Origin: Paenibacillus sp. yr247
GTDB taxonomy: Bacteria; Bacillota; Bacilli; Paenibacillales; NBRC-103111
NCBI RefSeq assembly: GCF_900103825.1
Contig: NZ_FNIF01000008.1
Span: 1-64,000, forward strand
Direction: 5' to 3'
Length of the DNA stretch: 64,000 nt
Under the pieces are notes generated by a model. The model had not been told where the DNA came from, made no database searches, and was given only the letters and a program-made list of their open reading frames with translations. The translations under genes and the position numbers were made by a program. This document shows positions 16,254-25,856 of this stretch, one piece after another; within the stretch, counting starts at the first letter, position 1; each line of letters starts with the position of its first letter.

Positions 16254-17384
16254 TTAAACTTTCGCGGTTTCCTTCACGAGGGCAACGAGCAGTTCGGCCG
16301 TTTTGACTAAATCGCTGATGGCGATATGTTCTTTTGTTGTGTGAATTTCATGATAACCAACAGCCAAATTCACGGTAGGAATACCCATACCATTAAAGAT
16401 GTTAGCATCACTGCCTCCACCGGAATGGAAGGTGCGAGCTTTCAATCCGAGCGTAGTAAGTGCCCTAGCTGTCAGCTGTACGATAGGTGCTGAGTCATCA
16501 TGCATATAGGATGCATACACGATATTCGAGTTAAACTCGCATGTGGTTCCAGCATCTGCTGCCGCTGACTCACAAGCTTCTTTCATCGCGGCGATTTGCG
16601 CTTCCAGCTTGTGCTGAACGATGCTTCGAGCTTCCGCTTCCAACATCACTTTGTCGCATACAACGTTCAAAGGACCTACGCCAGAGAAGCTTCCGATATT
16701 CGCCGTTGTTTCGCTGTCGATTCTGCCCAGCGACATGCGCGCAACAGCTTTACTAGCTACTTGGATGGCACTGATGCCATCTTCCGGATTAACACCGGCA
16801 TGAGCCGACTTCCCATGGAAAATAATTTCAATTTCTGCACGGCCTGGCGCAGCTGTTGCAATATCTCCAATGCTGCCGTTGGAATCAAGCGCGAAGCCAA
16901 ATTCGGCTTCCATAACGCTGCGATCCATAGCGCGTGCGCCCTTTAGACCGCTTTCTTCACCTGCGGTAATAACGAATTGGATGCGGCCATGAGGAATATT
17001 TTGCTCTTTCAACACTTGGATGCCTTCGATCATCGCCGCGATACCTGCTTTGTCATCGCTGCCTAGAATCGTTGTTCCGTCGCTGCGGATAAAGCCATCA
17101 TCACCAATTTGCGGCTTGATGCCTTTCCCTGGAGCTACTGTATCCATATGGGAAGTGAAGAAAATAGTCGGAATCGCAGAATTACTGTCCGTTGCTTCAA
17201 GTGTACAGATCAAGTTGCCTGATCCGTGACCGCTTTTCGCCATTGAATCATCTTCCATCACATGTAAGCCTAAAGAGCTGAACTTTTCTTTAAGAACGAC
17301 ACAAATATCTTGTTCAAATCTGGTCTCGCTGTCTACCTTTACAAGCGAAATGAATTCTTGCACTAAACGGTTTTGCTGAATCAT
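16254..17384 (-). CDS. Peptidase T-like M20 metallopeptidase (YqjE type)
   Basis: The 376-residue M20 dizinc peptidase probably removes N-terminal residues from tripeptides. Zinc and catalytic motifs are TSHMDTVAPG, GSDDKAGIAAMIE, TAGEESGLKG, FALDSNGS and YHEIHTT. A dimerization lid domain with HGKSAHAGVNPEDG lies between them. ATG 17384 has GGAGG 7 bases upstream. The sequence before it (TTGTAACTCAAAGTGAG) shares CTCAAAG with the repeats before spoIIAA. Confidence 0.9.
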   Translation of the reverse strand: MIQQNRLVQEFISLVKVDSETRFEQDICVVLKEKFSSLGLHVMEDDSMAKSGHGSGNLICTLEATDSNSAIPTIFFTSHMDTVAPGKGIKPQIGDDGFIRSDGTTILGSDDKAGIAAMIEGIQVLKEQNIPHGRIQFVITAGEESGLKGARAMDRSVMEAEFGFALDSNGSIGDIATAAPGRAEIEIIFHGKSAHAGVNPEDGISAIQVASKAVARMSLGRIDSETTANIGSFSGVGPLNVVCDKVMLEAEARSIVQHKLEAQIAAMKEACESAAADAGTTCEFNSNIVYASYMHDDSAPIVQLTARALTTLGLKARTFHSGGGSDANIFNGMGIPTVNLAVGYHEIHTTKEHIAISDLVKTAELLVALVKETAKV

Positions 17385-17459
17385 ATACTTTCCTCCAATA
17401 CTCACTTTGAGTTACAATAAAATGGTACAAGCTTTTTACCTAAAAGGAGTGAATCTTCA

Positions 17460-17564
17460 TTGTTACAGAATAAGCGTTGGTTTAAACTAGTGATTTACAT
17501 TATGCTGATCACAATGCTGTTATCAAGTCTATTGTTTACGGCCGGATTATTTTTTCATTTATAG
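17460..17564 (+). CDS. prli42: Stressosome-associated membrane miniprotein Prli42
   Basis: The 34-residue peptide starts with TTG at 17460 after AAAGGAG (10-base spacing). It reads as a basic N-terminus (LQNKRWFK) and one transmembrane helix (LVIYIMLITMLLSSLLFTAG). This pattern, with the YIMLITMLLSSL core, matches Prli42, which anchors the stressosome scaffold RsbR at the membrane in Listeria and is conserved in Firmicutes. It is below the usual size cutoff for gene finders. It ends one base before the bkdB stop on the other strand. Confidence 0.82.
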   Translation: MLQNKRWFKLVIYIMLITMLLSSLLFTAGLFFHL

Positions 17565-17565
17565 T

Positions 17566-18936
17566 CTAATAAATCTTAGTATCCGCGTTATAGCTTTCTA
17601 AATTTTCTTTGACTCTCTGTAGGAACCTTCCGCAAATGACACCATCCAGAATTCGGTGATCAAGCGACAAACAAAGGTTAACCATTGAGCGAACTGCGAT
17701 CATATCTTGAATAACGACAGGCTTCTTCACAATGGATTCGAAGGTCACAATTGCTGCTTGCGGGTAATTGATGATTGGATAAGACAGAATCGAACCGAAG
17801 GAGCCTGTATTATTTACAGTAAATGTCCCGCCTACCATATCATTCAGCGCTAATTTCCCCGCACGTGTTTTCTTCGTTAATTCATCAATTTCCCTGGCAA
17901 GTCCGGCGATATTTTTTTGATCCGCTTTTTTAATAACAGGTGTCATAACCGAATCTTCGGTTCCAACGGACAAGGAGATGTTAATATCACGTTTCACGAT
18001 AATTTTATCTACAGCCCAGACGGAGTTGATGATGGGATAATCTTTAATCGCATTGACAACAGCTTTCAACATGAAAGCTAAGTACGTTAAGTTAATGCCC
18101 TCGCGGCGCATAAATTCGTCCTTCACCTTGTTCCGCAGCACAACGAGATTCGTTACATCCACTTCAATCATCGTCCACGCATGTGGAATTTCAGTGACAC
18201 TTTGGCGCATACGAGAAGCAATGGCATTACGGATTGGCGTAACGTCAATGAAATGCTCATTGCCAGCGTCCAGCGAATGTCCTTCCGCTTCAATCAGCGG
18301 CGTTTGCGGATTGGCTGACAAGTGGATGCCGGAGCTCCGAACAGGCAGGTTGGCTGGCTTCATTTCACCTTGTGAAGCGATTTGGTTGCCCGCTGGCGAC
18401 TGTGAAACGGCAGGAGCTGCTTGTTGCGTCTGCATAGCGGCAGGAACTGCATTTTCGCCTCCTGAGGCGATGAATTGCTCGACATCCTTGCGTGTAATCC
18501 TTCCGCCAAGCCCTGTCCCCGGAACACGTGCCAATTCGACATTGTTGTCTTGAGCAAGACGATGAACAGCCGGTGAAAAACGTCCCCGCATGCTTTGGTC
18601 CGCGTCTTCAGACAGTGCTGCTCCGCCGTAACTAGCAGCTTCAGCACCTGAGAGTGATGGAGAATTCACAGAAGCTGCATCCGGCTCCTCAATCAAACAA
18701 ATCGCTTCACCAACTGCAGCTGTTTCCCCATCGCCGACAATAATTTTAACAAGCTTACCCTCAATCGGTGAAGGCATTTCCGTATTCACTTTCTCTGTGA
18801 AGAGCTCACACAGCACATCATATTGTTCGATATAATCGCCTGGCTGTTTGAGCCATTTGCCGATTGTAGCCGAAACGAGGCTCTCTGCTAGATGCGGAAC
18901 CGTAACCTCGGTTAGTCGACTGTTCGTTTGGTTCAT
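17566..18936 (-). CDS. bkdB: Branched-chain 2-oxoacid dehydrogenase E2 (dihydrolipoyl acyltransferase)
   Basis: The 456-residue E2 core has a lipoyl domain with the modified Lys in LFTEKVNTEMPSP (about 46-58), a peripheral subunit-binding domain (FSPAVHRLAQDNNVELARVP...GGRITRKDVEQFI), Ala/Pro/Gln-rich linkers, and a C-terminal catalytic domain with LSLDHRILDG (HxxxD). It passes branched acyl groups to CoA, giving the primers for iso- and anteiso-fatty acids. It is the last gene of lpdV-bkdAA-bkdAB-bkdB. Confidence 0.93.
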   Translation of the reverse strand: MNQTNSRLTEVTVPHLAESLVSATIGKWLKQPGDYIEQYDVLCELFTEKVNTEMPSPIEGKLVKIIVGDGETAAVGEAICLIEEPDAASVNSPSLSGAEAASYGGAALSEDADQSMRGRFSPAVHRLAQDNNVELARVPGTGLGGRITRKDVEQFIASGGENAVPAAMQTQQAAPAVSQSPAGNQIASQGEMKPANLPVRSSGIHLSANPQTPLIEAEGHSLDAGNEHFIDVTPIRNAIASRMRQSVTEIPHAWTMIEVDVTNLVVLRNKVKDEFMRREGINLTYLAFMLKAVVNAIKDYPIINSVWAVDKIIVKRDINISLSVGTEDSVMTPVIKKADQKNIAGLAREIDELTKKTRAGKLALNDMVGGTFTVNNTGSFGSILSYPIINYPQAAIVTFESIVKKPVVIQDMIAVRSMVNLCLSLDHRILDGVICGRFLQRVKENLESYNADTKIY

Positions 18937-19002
18937 AAGTGTACCTCCTAAGATTCAGGAAATGCTCAATGGAATGGAATCAGACCTAAGGATTCTACTA
19001 AA

Positions 19003-19983
19003 TTAGTACATGGCAAGCTGGCGCATTGCTTCTTTCAGCTTATCCGGATTAAGTAAGAAAAACTTCTCCATCGGTGGATTGCTGCCTACTGCCGGAACGT
19101 CTGGGCCGCACAGTCTTGCAATAGGTGCATCGAGCTCAAACAACATTTCTTCTGCGATAATCGCTGACACTTCAGCGCCAACGCCGCCTGTTTTGTTATC
19201 CTCATGCGCGATAAGCACTTTGCCTGTCTTCTTAGCAGCTTCCAAAATGGCCTCTTTATCGAGAGGTTGTAGGGAGCGCAGGTCCAGTACGTGGGCAGAA
19301 ATGTCTTCCTTCGCAAGCTCTTCAGCTGCTTGTAGTGCATAGTTCACAACCATGCCATAAGCGATGACTGTAATATCAGTGCCCTGACGTTTAATGTCTG
19401 CCTTGCCAATCGGCACAATATAATCATCATCCGGCACGTCCGCGGACAAAGCAAGATAGGCCTTCTTGTGCTCGAAGAACAGCACAGGATCCGCATCGCG
19501 GATGGCTGCCTTCAGAAGTCCCTTCGCATCATACGGATTAGAAGGCGCTACAATCTTAATACCCGGTGTGCCGAAGAAAACAGACTCCGGACATTGAGAG
19601 TGGTATAAAGCACCTGCGCCGGTCGCGCCATAAGGTGCACGAATAACGATCGGGCATGTCCAGTCATTATTAGAACGATAGCGAATCTTCGCGGCCTCAC
19701 TTAGTATTTGATTCGTTGCTGGGAAAATGAAATCAGCGAACTGGATCTCGGCGATCGGTTTCATACCGTACATTGCCGCACCAATGGCTACACCCACTAT
19801 AGCAGACTCCGCCAGAGGCGTGTCGAGCACCCGGTCTTCCCCAAACTGATCGCGAAGCCCTTTGGTTGTGTTCAAGACACCGCCTTTTCCAACATCTTCG
19901 CCGAGAACAAAAACGTTATCATCCTGATGCATTTCCTCCTGCATCGCAGAGCGGATTGCTTCCAAATATGTAATTACAGCCAT
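19003..19983 (-). CDS. bkdAB: Branched-chain 2-oxoacid dehydrogenase E1 beta
   Basis: The 326-residue E1 beta subunit forms the thiamine-diphosphate active site with E1 alpha. VFVLGEDVGKGGVLNTTKGL at the N-terminus and DTPLAESAIVGVAIGAA carry the conserved Glu region. YGATGAGALYHSQCPE and the C-terminal transketolase-like domain (EDNKTGGVGAEV) follow. The start is four bases from the bkdAA stop, so the two subunits are translated together. Confidence 0.94.
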   Translation of the reverse strand: MAVITYLEAIRSAMQEEMHQDDNVFVLGEDVGKGGVLNTTKGLRDQFGEDRVLDTPLAESAIVGVAIGAAMYGMKPIAEIQFADFIFPATNQILSEAAKIRYRSNNDWTCPIVIRAPYGATGAGALYHSQCPESVFFGTPGIKIVAPSNPYDAKGLLKAAIRDADPVLFFEHKKAYLALSADVPDDDYIVPIGKADIKRQGTDITVIAYGMVVNYALQAAEELAKEDISAHVLDLRSLQPLDKEAILEAAKKTGKVLIAHEDNKTGGVGAEVSAIIAEEMLFELDAPIARLCGPDVPAVGSNPPMEKFFLLNPDKLKEAMRQLAMY

Positions 19984-19986
19984 AAT

Positions 19987-20997
19987 TTATTTGCCATCTC
20001 CTTCTGCGTAAACATGGAGGAGTGTATCTTCCGGATTTGGATAAGGGGCAAGATCCGCATACTTCGTTGCTTCATTGATCTCTTGCTTTTGCTGTTCCTG
20101 AAGGTTCCGATCTTGTTCCTCACTCCAAAGGCCGCATTCCATTAAATATTCTTTGAATTTCAGTATGCCGTCTTTTTGACGGTTCTGCTCGACTTCCTCT
20201 TTCGTCCGATACAGCATGTCATCATCCGATGTCGAATGAGGCATAAGACGGTAGGACATCATTTCGATAAGGGTTGGACCTTCACCGCGAATCGCTCTAT
20301 CTCTAGCTTCCTTGGTAACCCGATACATTTCTAATACATCGCTGCCATCAACTTGAATACCCGGAAACCCATACCCCAGAGCACGATCTGCGATTTTCCC
20401 TGCAACTTGTTTATGAAGAGGAACTGAAATAGCGTATTGATTGTTTTCACAAACAAAAATGACAGGCAGTTTATGCACACCAGCAAAATTACAACCCTCG
20501 TGAAAATCCCCTTGATTACTGGAACCTTCACCGAAAGAAACGTACGTAACGAAATCTTGTTTTTTCATTTTTGCAGCAAGCGCGATACCTGCAGCATGAG
20601 GCACTTGTGTCGTTACTGGGGACGAACCCGTCACCACATTATTTTTCTTGTCGCCGAAATGCCCGGCCATCTGACGGCCACCGCTGTTGACGTCTTCTGC
20701 TTTGCAAAAAACGGCAAGCATCAAATCCTTCACGGTCATGCCAATTGAAAGAACAAATGCATAATCACGATAATAAGGCAGGAAATAATCTTTTTGCGCT
20801 TTCATAGCGAAAGCCATCCCTACCTGACCTGCATACTGACCCATTCCAGATACGTGAAAGGGTATTTTACCTGCGCGCTGGAGCATAAAAGCTCGTTCAT
20901 CATATTTAGCTGCAAGACTCATGACTGTATACATACGAACGACTTCATCGTCAGATAAACCTAATGTTTTATGCTTATAAAGCTGACCAATGGACAT
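19987..20997 (-). CDS. bkdAA: Branched-chain 2-oxoacid dehydrogenase E1 alpha
   Basis: The 336-residue E1 alpha subunit binds thiamine diphosphate. The motif is FGEGSSNQGDFHEGCNFAGV...CENNQYAIS (GDG-like x25-30 NN). SYRLMPHSTSDDD is the conserved phosphorylation-loop-like segment. GQMAGHFGDKK-type residues near 107 contact substrate. It is followed directly by bkdAB and preceded by lpdV with a 106-base gap that contains GGAGG before the ATG. Confidence 0.94.
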   Translation of the reverse strand: MSIGQLYKHKTLGLSDDEVVRMYTVMSLAAKYDERAFMLQRAGKIPFHVSGMGQYAGQVGMAFAMKAQKDYFLPYYRDYAFVLSIGMTVKDLMLAVFCKAEDVNSGGRQMAGHFGDKKNNVVTGSSPVTTQVPHAAGIALAAKMKKQDFVTYVSFGEGSSNQGDFHEGCNFAGVHKLPVIFVCENNQYAISVPLHKQVAGKIADRALGYGFPGIQVDGSDVLEMYRVTKEARDRAIRGEGPTLIEMMSYRLMPHSTSDDDMLYRTKEEVEQNRQKDGILKFKEYLMECGLWSEEQDRNLQEQQKQEINEATKYADLAPYPNPEDTLLHVYAEGDGK

Positions 20998-21103
20998 GGA
21001 GGTTGCCTCCTTTAGAAATTTAGTTGTTCATTAAATTGTTACCTGGTCCTAAGACTTGACTCTATAAGCATATTATAAACGCAAATGGTTATGATTACAA
21101 TTT

Positions 21104-22528
21104 TTATCCGCTAATTGCAATCCCGTCTACAGCCAGCATCGCTTCTCCTAATGCTTCCGACAAAGTAGGATGTGGATGAATGGTTTGTCCCACTTCCCAC
21201 GGTGTCGCATTCAGGACTTGGGCAAGTGCAGCTTCAGTTATACTGTTCGTCACATGCGGGCCAATCATGTGAACCCCAAGAATGTCATTCGTTTCACTAT
21301 CTGCTACAACCTTCACGAAGCCATCCGTATCTCCATATACAAGAGCTTTCCCTATCCCCTTGAAGCTGAATTTTCCAATTTTCACTTTATGCCCTTGGTC
21401 AACTGCTTGCTGCTCCGTCCAACCTACGCTGGCGATCTCCGGCCTTGTATACGTACATCTTGACACAAGATGTGCTTGCAGTTCATGTGGTAATTGACCA
21501 GCAATATGTTCGGATGCCAAGATCCCTTCATGACCAGCCATATGGGCCAGCATGAGACCGCCAATTACATCGCCAACCGCATAGATGTGTGATTCTGTCG
21601 TTTGCATGAACCGATTCACACGAATAACACCTTTATCTATTTTAATATCGGTATTCTCAAGTCCGATTCCTTCAATATTGGCTATGCGTCCAACAGAGAC
21701 AAGTACCTTATCCGCTGTTAATTCAATCATTTCCCCTTGTTTGTCCACTTGTAAAGTAACAGTACCTTCTGTCACATTTACGGATTCCGGCAGCACTTTA
21801 GCTCCTGTAACAAGGTTAATTCCACGTTTTTTAAACAATCGCTCCAGTTCTTTGGAGATGTCTGAATCTTCTAAGCTCACTAACCGTTTGTCAAGCTCAA
21901 CTATGGTCACTTCTACACCGAAATCACGTAGCATAGAAGCCCATTCTACACCAATAACACCGCCGCCTACAATGATGATCGACTTCGGCAGCTCTTCCAT
22001 ACGCAAAGCGTCTTCACTTGTTAAAATATGCGTTCCATCAATCGTTAGACCTGGCAAGCTGCGCGGTCTGGATCCTGTAGCAATAATCAAATTGCTTGAT
22101 AGAAGCGTCTCGATATCACCATCTTCCTTCTCCACGGAAACCGCTCCGCTGCGAGGGGAGAAGATCGAAGGACCAATAATGCGGCCATTCCCGAAATGGA
22201 CTGTGATTTTATTCTTTTTCATCAGGAATTGCAGTCCTTGATGTAGTTGATCAATAATACGTTGTTTCCGACCTATCACGCTGTCAAACTTCAGTTCAAC
22301 AGATCCTGCCGTGATCCCGTAGTCCTCACTTTTCTTCATTGTTGCGTACACTTCAGCGCTTCGAAGCAAAGCCTTACTCGGAATGCAGCCTTGATGTAAA
22401 CATGTGCCTCCAAGCTTGTCCCTTTCAACAATGGCCACTGATTTGCCTAGCTGCGCGGCCCTTATAGCTGCGGTATATCCACCAATCCCTCCGCCAAGGA
22501 CAACGACATCATATCTATGTTCACTCAT
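21104..22528 (-). CDS. lpdV: Dihydrolipoyl dehydrogenase E3 of the branched-chain complex
   Basis: The 474-residue FAD enzyme reoxidizes the E2 lipoyl group. It has the FAD motif VVLGGGIGGYTAAIRAAQLG, redox disulfide GGTCLHQGCIPSKALL, NAD motif IIVGGGVIGVEWASML, central YAVGDVIGGLMLAH, and the C-terminal catalytic HPHPTLSEALGEA. It is first in the operon, as lpdV is in B. subtilis. The ptb-bcd-buk genes that precede lpdV there are not here; upstream is a plus-strand DUF2627 gene. Confidence 0.94.
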   Translation of the reverse strand: MSEHRYDVVVLGGGIGGYTAAIRAAQLGKSVAIVERDKLGGTCLHQGCIPSKALLRSAEVYATMKKSEDYGITAGSVELKFDSVIGRKQRIIDQLHQGLQFLMKKNKITVHFGNGRIIGPSIFSPRSGAVSVEKEDGDIETLLSSNLIIATGSRPRSLPGLTIDGTHILTSEDALRMEELPKSIIIVGGGVIGVEWASMLRDFGVEVTIVELDKRLVSLEDSDISKELERLFKKRGINLVTGAKVLPESVNVTEGTVTLQVDKQGEMIELTADKVLVSVGRIANIEGIGLENTDIKIDKGVIRVNRFMQTTESHIYAVGDVIGGLMLAHMAGHEGILASEHIAGQLPHELQAHLVSRCTYTRPEIASVGWTEQQAVDQGHKVKIGKFSFKGIGKALVYGDTDGFVKVVADSETNDILGVHMIGPHVTNSITEAALAQVLNATPWEVGQTIHPHPTLSEALGEAMLAVDGIAISG

Positions 22529-22699
22529 TATGTATTTCCTCCCTATTAAACATTGGGTACCTCATATGTATACGCCTGTCTCTATTATATTACCCTTTTT
22601 CGTGCCCTAAATCATAGTCTTATTTGTGAATTAGACACACTAACAGTTTCGGAGTATGATGATAGAAATAAACATGAGCCGTATAAGTAAGGAGCAGCT

Positions 22700-22957
22700 A
22701 TGAGAGCGCCATTTTATCGATTTATTGCTATTCTTCTTCTCGTTATTCCCGGTTTGACAGCCACCTATGGGTTCCTTGCTATGAAAGACGCTTTTTTTGC
22801 CCAATTCGCTGAGGACGGTCATTTCCTTTGGGGGAAATTTATACTTGGCCTTATTTTATTCCTCTTAGGCGTTGCTTTTATTGGAGGATGGACCTTTTTC
22901 CGCGATCGCAAACGGAATTATGTCGCTCCAAGATTTAAAGCCAATCGCCGCAAATAG
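22700..22957 (+). CDS. DUF2627 small membrane protein (YqzF type)
   Basis: The 85-residue protein has two transmembrane helices (YRFIAILLLVIPGLTATYGF and LWGKFILGLILFLLGVAFIGGW) and a basic C-terminal tail (FRDRKRNYVAPRFKANRRK). This is the DUF2627 pattern found next to bkd genes in Bacilli. The function is unknown. AAGGAG lies 6 bases before the ATG. It converges with the broken glycosyltransferase gene at 22974. Confidence 0.8.
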   Translation: MRAPFYRFIAILLLVIPGLTATYGFLAMKDAFFAQFAEDGHFLWGKFILGLILFLLGVAFIGGWTFFRDRKRNYVAPRFKANRRK

Positions 22958-22973
22958 ACCGAACTCTCAACGT

Positions 22974-23875
22974 TCAAGTCCGGCCTAGACGATCTAACCA
23001 ATTGAGGAATCGGTTCCTTTCAATCATTTGCGTTATGGAACTCACCTCAGCGTACTTATGTAAATAGCTGAGTATAACAACAATCAGGATTTGAGCCTCC
23101 CAAGGCAAGATCATGATAACCCCATAACCTAAGGTAAAACCGAGCAGATTTGCTCCGGCATCACCGAGCATTCCGCGCCCCCCTATATCAGGCCCATATA
23201 AAAGAAGACCTCCCAAACAGACTGGCATCATCGGAAAAAGCATGCTTATGTTGACACCTAAAAAAAGCAAACCAAGTAAAAAAACGGTTATGGAACCACC
23301 CAAAAAAACCTTTAATGAACGCCCTGGACGAACGTCAAACAAATTCTACGCATTCGTCATAAGCATCACCAGGACAAGCTCAACCCCCATCCGCCAGATG
23401 GGGGTTTGTCCGTTCCGTACGGATATCACAAGCCACGTCACAACAGTTAGGGCTCCAAACGCCTTAACCGCTCCCATTGAAAAAGAATGGGTTTCTTTCC
23501 AATACCGATAATGGCCCCTTAAACCTTTCACGGCTTTGCTGCCTATTAAATCATCTGTCCAGCCTAATAAGAAAATAACTGTATAGCTGCAAAGGTATAC
23601 ATCCGATTATTCGTTTCAAAGGTACGTAGAGAGCTGACAAACGGAATTGAACCTATCAGTCCAGAAGAATTTAGCCGCACAGCCCCTTGTAAAATAAGCT
23701 CCTGAAACCACAAAAGCAGCCAAAGAACGATCCCCAGCCCGCGAGGAATCAAACGGCCTGCATAATTCGTCTCCAATTGAGCATGGACCTCTAGAAACTT
23801 CTGAACGTGAGGCAGCAGCCACCGTCCTGCCGCTCCAAGAACAATCAGATCGAGGATCGATCCGATGAGTACCAT
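22974..23875 (-). pseudogene. Broken family-4 glycosyltransferase (MraY/WecA-like)
   Basis: Three open pieces together make one multi-pass membrane UDP-sugar:lipid-phosphate transferase. They are the N-terminal part (VLIGSILDLIVLGAAG ... GRLIPRGLGI), a middle (GWTDDLIGSKAVKGLRGHY) and a C-terminal part (NLFDVRPGRSLKVFLGG; GDAGANLLGF). Two lesions separate them: a 1-base deletion near 23584 between TFAAI and VIFLLGWTDD, and an in-frame TAG at 23346-23348 between MTNA and NLFDVRPGR. Normal members read through both points. The ATG 23875 with AAGGAG overlaps the end of the also broken glycosyltransferase gene upstream. A full-length product is not expected. Confidence 0.8.
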
Positions 23876-24575
23876 ACCTGCTTCCTCTCCTTCAATCGAG
23901 TCAGAAGTGTGAAGCCAATCGCTGCAAATTGCCTGCCGCGGTGCATGAACCCGTGCCAATCTCTCCCCGTTTCTCGGTGAGAGATCGGCACGTCCAGCTC
24001 CACGATGCGCAGGCCGTGCCGTGCCGCATCGATCGTGAGCGCGACTTCCACGCCGAAGCCGCGCGCGAACCTACCTAGCTCCCGCAGATGATCAGCGCGC
24101 ACAGCGCGCTGTCCGGACAAGGGAGCTTCGGTCTCATAGCCGCTGAGCCGGTGAATACCGCGGCGGGCTAAGCCCTTGGCCATGCCGAAGCCTGCTTTGG
24201 CGCCGGACGGCGGCAGCTTCGCTATCGCCATGTCCGCTTCGTGCCGCAGCAGCGGCTCGATGAGGACGAGCGCCTCTCCAGCTGTAGCCTGCAGGTCGGC
24301 GTCAAGAAAGAGCAGTAGGTCGCCTCGCGCCTCGGCGACACCTGACTGCATCGCCGCTCCTTTACCACGGCGGCGGTCATGCCTCACCAGCTTGTCCACC
24401 CAAGGCCAAGCGGCTTCATAAGTGTTATCCTCACTTCCATCGTCTACAACAATAATTTCAAACCTCAGCGCCTTAGGCCATATGAGGTCTGCCTGCCACT
24501 GTAGGTGTTGAAGGGTTCGCTGAATTGTGCCTGCTTCATCCAAACAGGAATAATAATGGAAAGGTACGGCTTCAT
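23845..24575 (-). pseudogene. Broken family-2 glycosyltransferase
   Basis: The start ATG overlaps the steA stop (ATGA). It gives MKPYLSIIIPVW, then the frame breaks. The next frame continues EAGTIQRTLQHLQWQADLIW, EIIVVDDGSEDNT, RRGKGAAMQ, FLDADLQ (DxD region) and FARGFGVE, a normal GT-A glycosyltransferase. Restoring one A near 24539 would recreate the family motif IPVWNEAGT, so this is a 1-base deletion. Residues downstream look unspoiled, which suggests a recent loss. The 24000-24430 stretch is much more GC-rich than its surroundings. An alternative start at 24588 in the second frame would lack the first beta strand. Confidence 0.78.
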
Positions 24576-25735
24576 CCTTGACCTCCAAGCTTCCAAACGA
24601 CGTGAGTAACCCGTTTCAGTATCCAGTGCAATTGAAAAAGCCCCAATCCGATGAAAAAGAGCGAAAGAAAAACAGTCGAACATGCCTCTTTCGTCCATAC
24701 ATACGGCTTCTTATAAAAAACACCTATGCTCTTGATATCCACCAACCGTGCCCCTATTTTCATCCGCACTAGAAGCGTGCTTCCCATGCCTTCCCTTCCT
24801 TTTTCCATAAAATCAATCATGTGGGTATGCGCGCCAACTGTGACGAGCCACTCACCTCGCTTCTCAAAAGCGAGTAAAAGCGCCGCATCCTCACTTGTCC
24901 CGAAACAAGGCAGCACATGGGCGAATACTCCCAGAGCGTTCGTGCGAGTCAAGCCTGGTGCCGTTCCATCTGGATAAGCATGTACGATTAACTCCGCGCC
25001 GCACGAAAGCGCTCGATCCGTCACACTGTCCATATCGCCAACAATCATATGCGGCTGATAACCGCATTCCAGCAGTGCGTCAGCTCCCCCATCTACCCCA
25101 ATGAGGATCGGCTTGACCTCTGCGATAAAGGCTTTTGCAGCAAGTAAATCCTTTTTGTAACCCTTCCCTCTGGAAACAATCAATACATGTTTACCCTCGA
25201 AATTCGTTCTCAGAGATAACAATGGCAGCGGCTCCATGACAGTTTTCTTCTCACGCATCGCGTAGGTTAACGTATTTTCAATAAATTGCTCCAATAGCCT
25301 CGTCGATTGATCATTCGCGAGCTGCTGCAAATTTAACCATTTCTCACGCGTGAACGCGGAACAGGAAATGTGCCGATCTTCCAAGATGATCCTATCTTCA
25401 TAAATCACAATTTCCGAATTCGGTATGAAATCTTGGAAAATGGCGGCTTCCGCTTCCCAAATAGGTATATTTTGTTGAAGCAGCATAAGCGGACCTTGGG
25501 TCGGATAAGCGCCACTCATCGTAATCTGGCAATTAATGACAGCCTTGACTTTATGATCGATTAGCTCTTGTGCAACCACTTCGTCCAGGTCACGATGCTG
25601 AATAACGACGATTCTGCCTGGCGGCAAATCACGCAGTAAGACTTTCGTAATTGCGCCTACGCTAATCTTCCCTTTGCAGAGAGGCAGCGGCTTAGATGAA
25701 AACAATGACAGCGAGGACCAATTCATGATAGACAC
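24572..25735 (-). CDS. steA: Putative cytokinetic-ring protein SteA
   Basis: The protein has 387 residues. The central part resembles thiamine pyrophosphokinase catalytic domains (ILIGVDGGADALLECGYQPHMIVGDMDSV), and the tail has a transmembrane helix (STVFLSLFFIGLGLFQLHWIL). This is the architecture of SteA, which in actinobacteria acts with the membrane protein SteB at the division ring. No steB is adjacent; the next two genes are broken glycosyltransferases. The GTG start at 25735 follows AAGGA by 6-7 bases. Confidence 0.8.
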   Translation of the reverse strand: MSIMNWSSLSLFSSKPLPLCKGKISVGAITKVLLRDLPPGRIVVIQHRDLDEVVAQELIDHKVKAVINCQITMSGAYPTQGPLMLLQQNIPIWEAEAAIFQDFIPNSEIVIYEDRIILEDRHISCSAFTREKWLNLQQLANDQSTRLLEQFIENTLTYAMREKKTVMEPLPLLSLRTNFEGKHVLIVSRGKGYKKDLLAAKAFIAEVKPILIGVDGGADALLECGYQPHMIVGDMDSVTDRALSCGAELIVHAYPDGTAPGLTRTNALGVFAHVLPCFGTSEDAALLLAFEKRGEWLVTVGAHTHMIDFMEKGREGMGSTLLVRMKIGARLVDIKSIGVFYKKPYVWTKEACSTVFLSLFFIGLGLFQLHWILKRVTHVVWKLGGQG

Positions 25736-25856
25736 CGACTTTCCTTTCGTCTCATGATTGGCTTATTTTGTCCTTTACCATGAAATTCTATGTATAATTT
25801 ACCCTTTAAATGGCAAGCATTGGGTTATACTCTTATGGAAAGGAGACCAAACATCC

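Noticed and set aside
23346-23348. TAG as pyrrolysine or recoded sense codon
   Set aside because: The same gene also has a frameshift, and the upstream glycosyltransferase gene is broken too; decay is simpler.
24537-24550. Programmed ribosomal frameshift in the GT2 gene
   Set aside because: No slippery heptamer or downstream pseudoknot is evident, and restoring one A recreates the family motif exactly.
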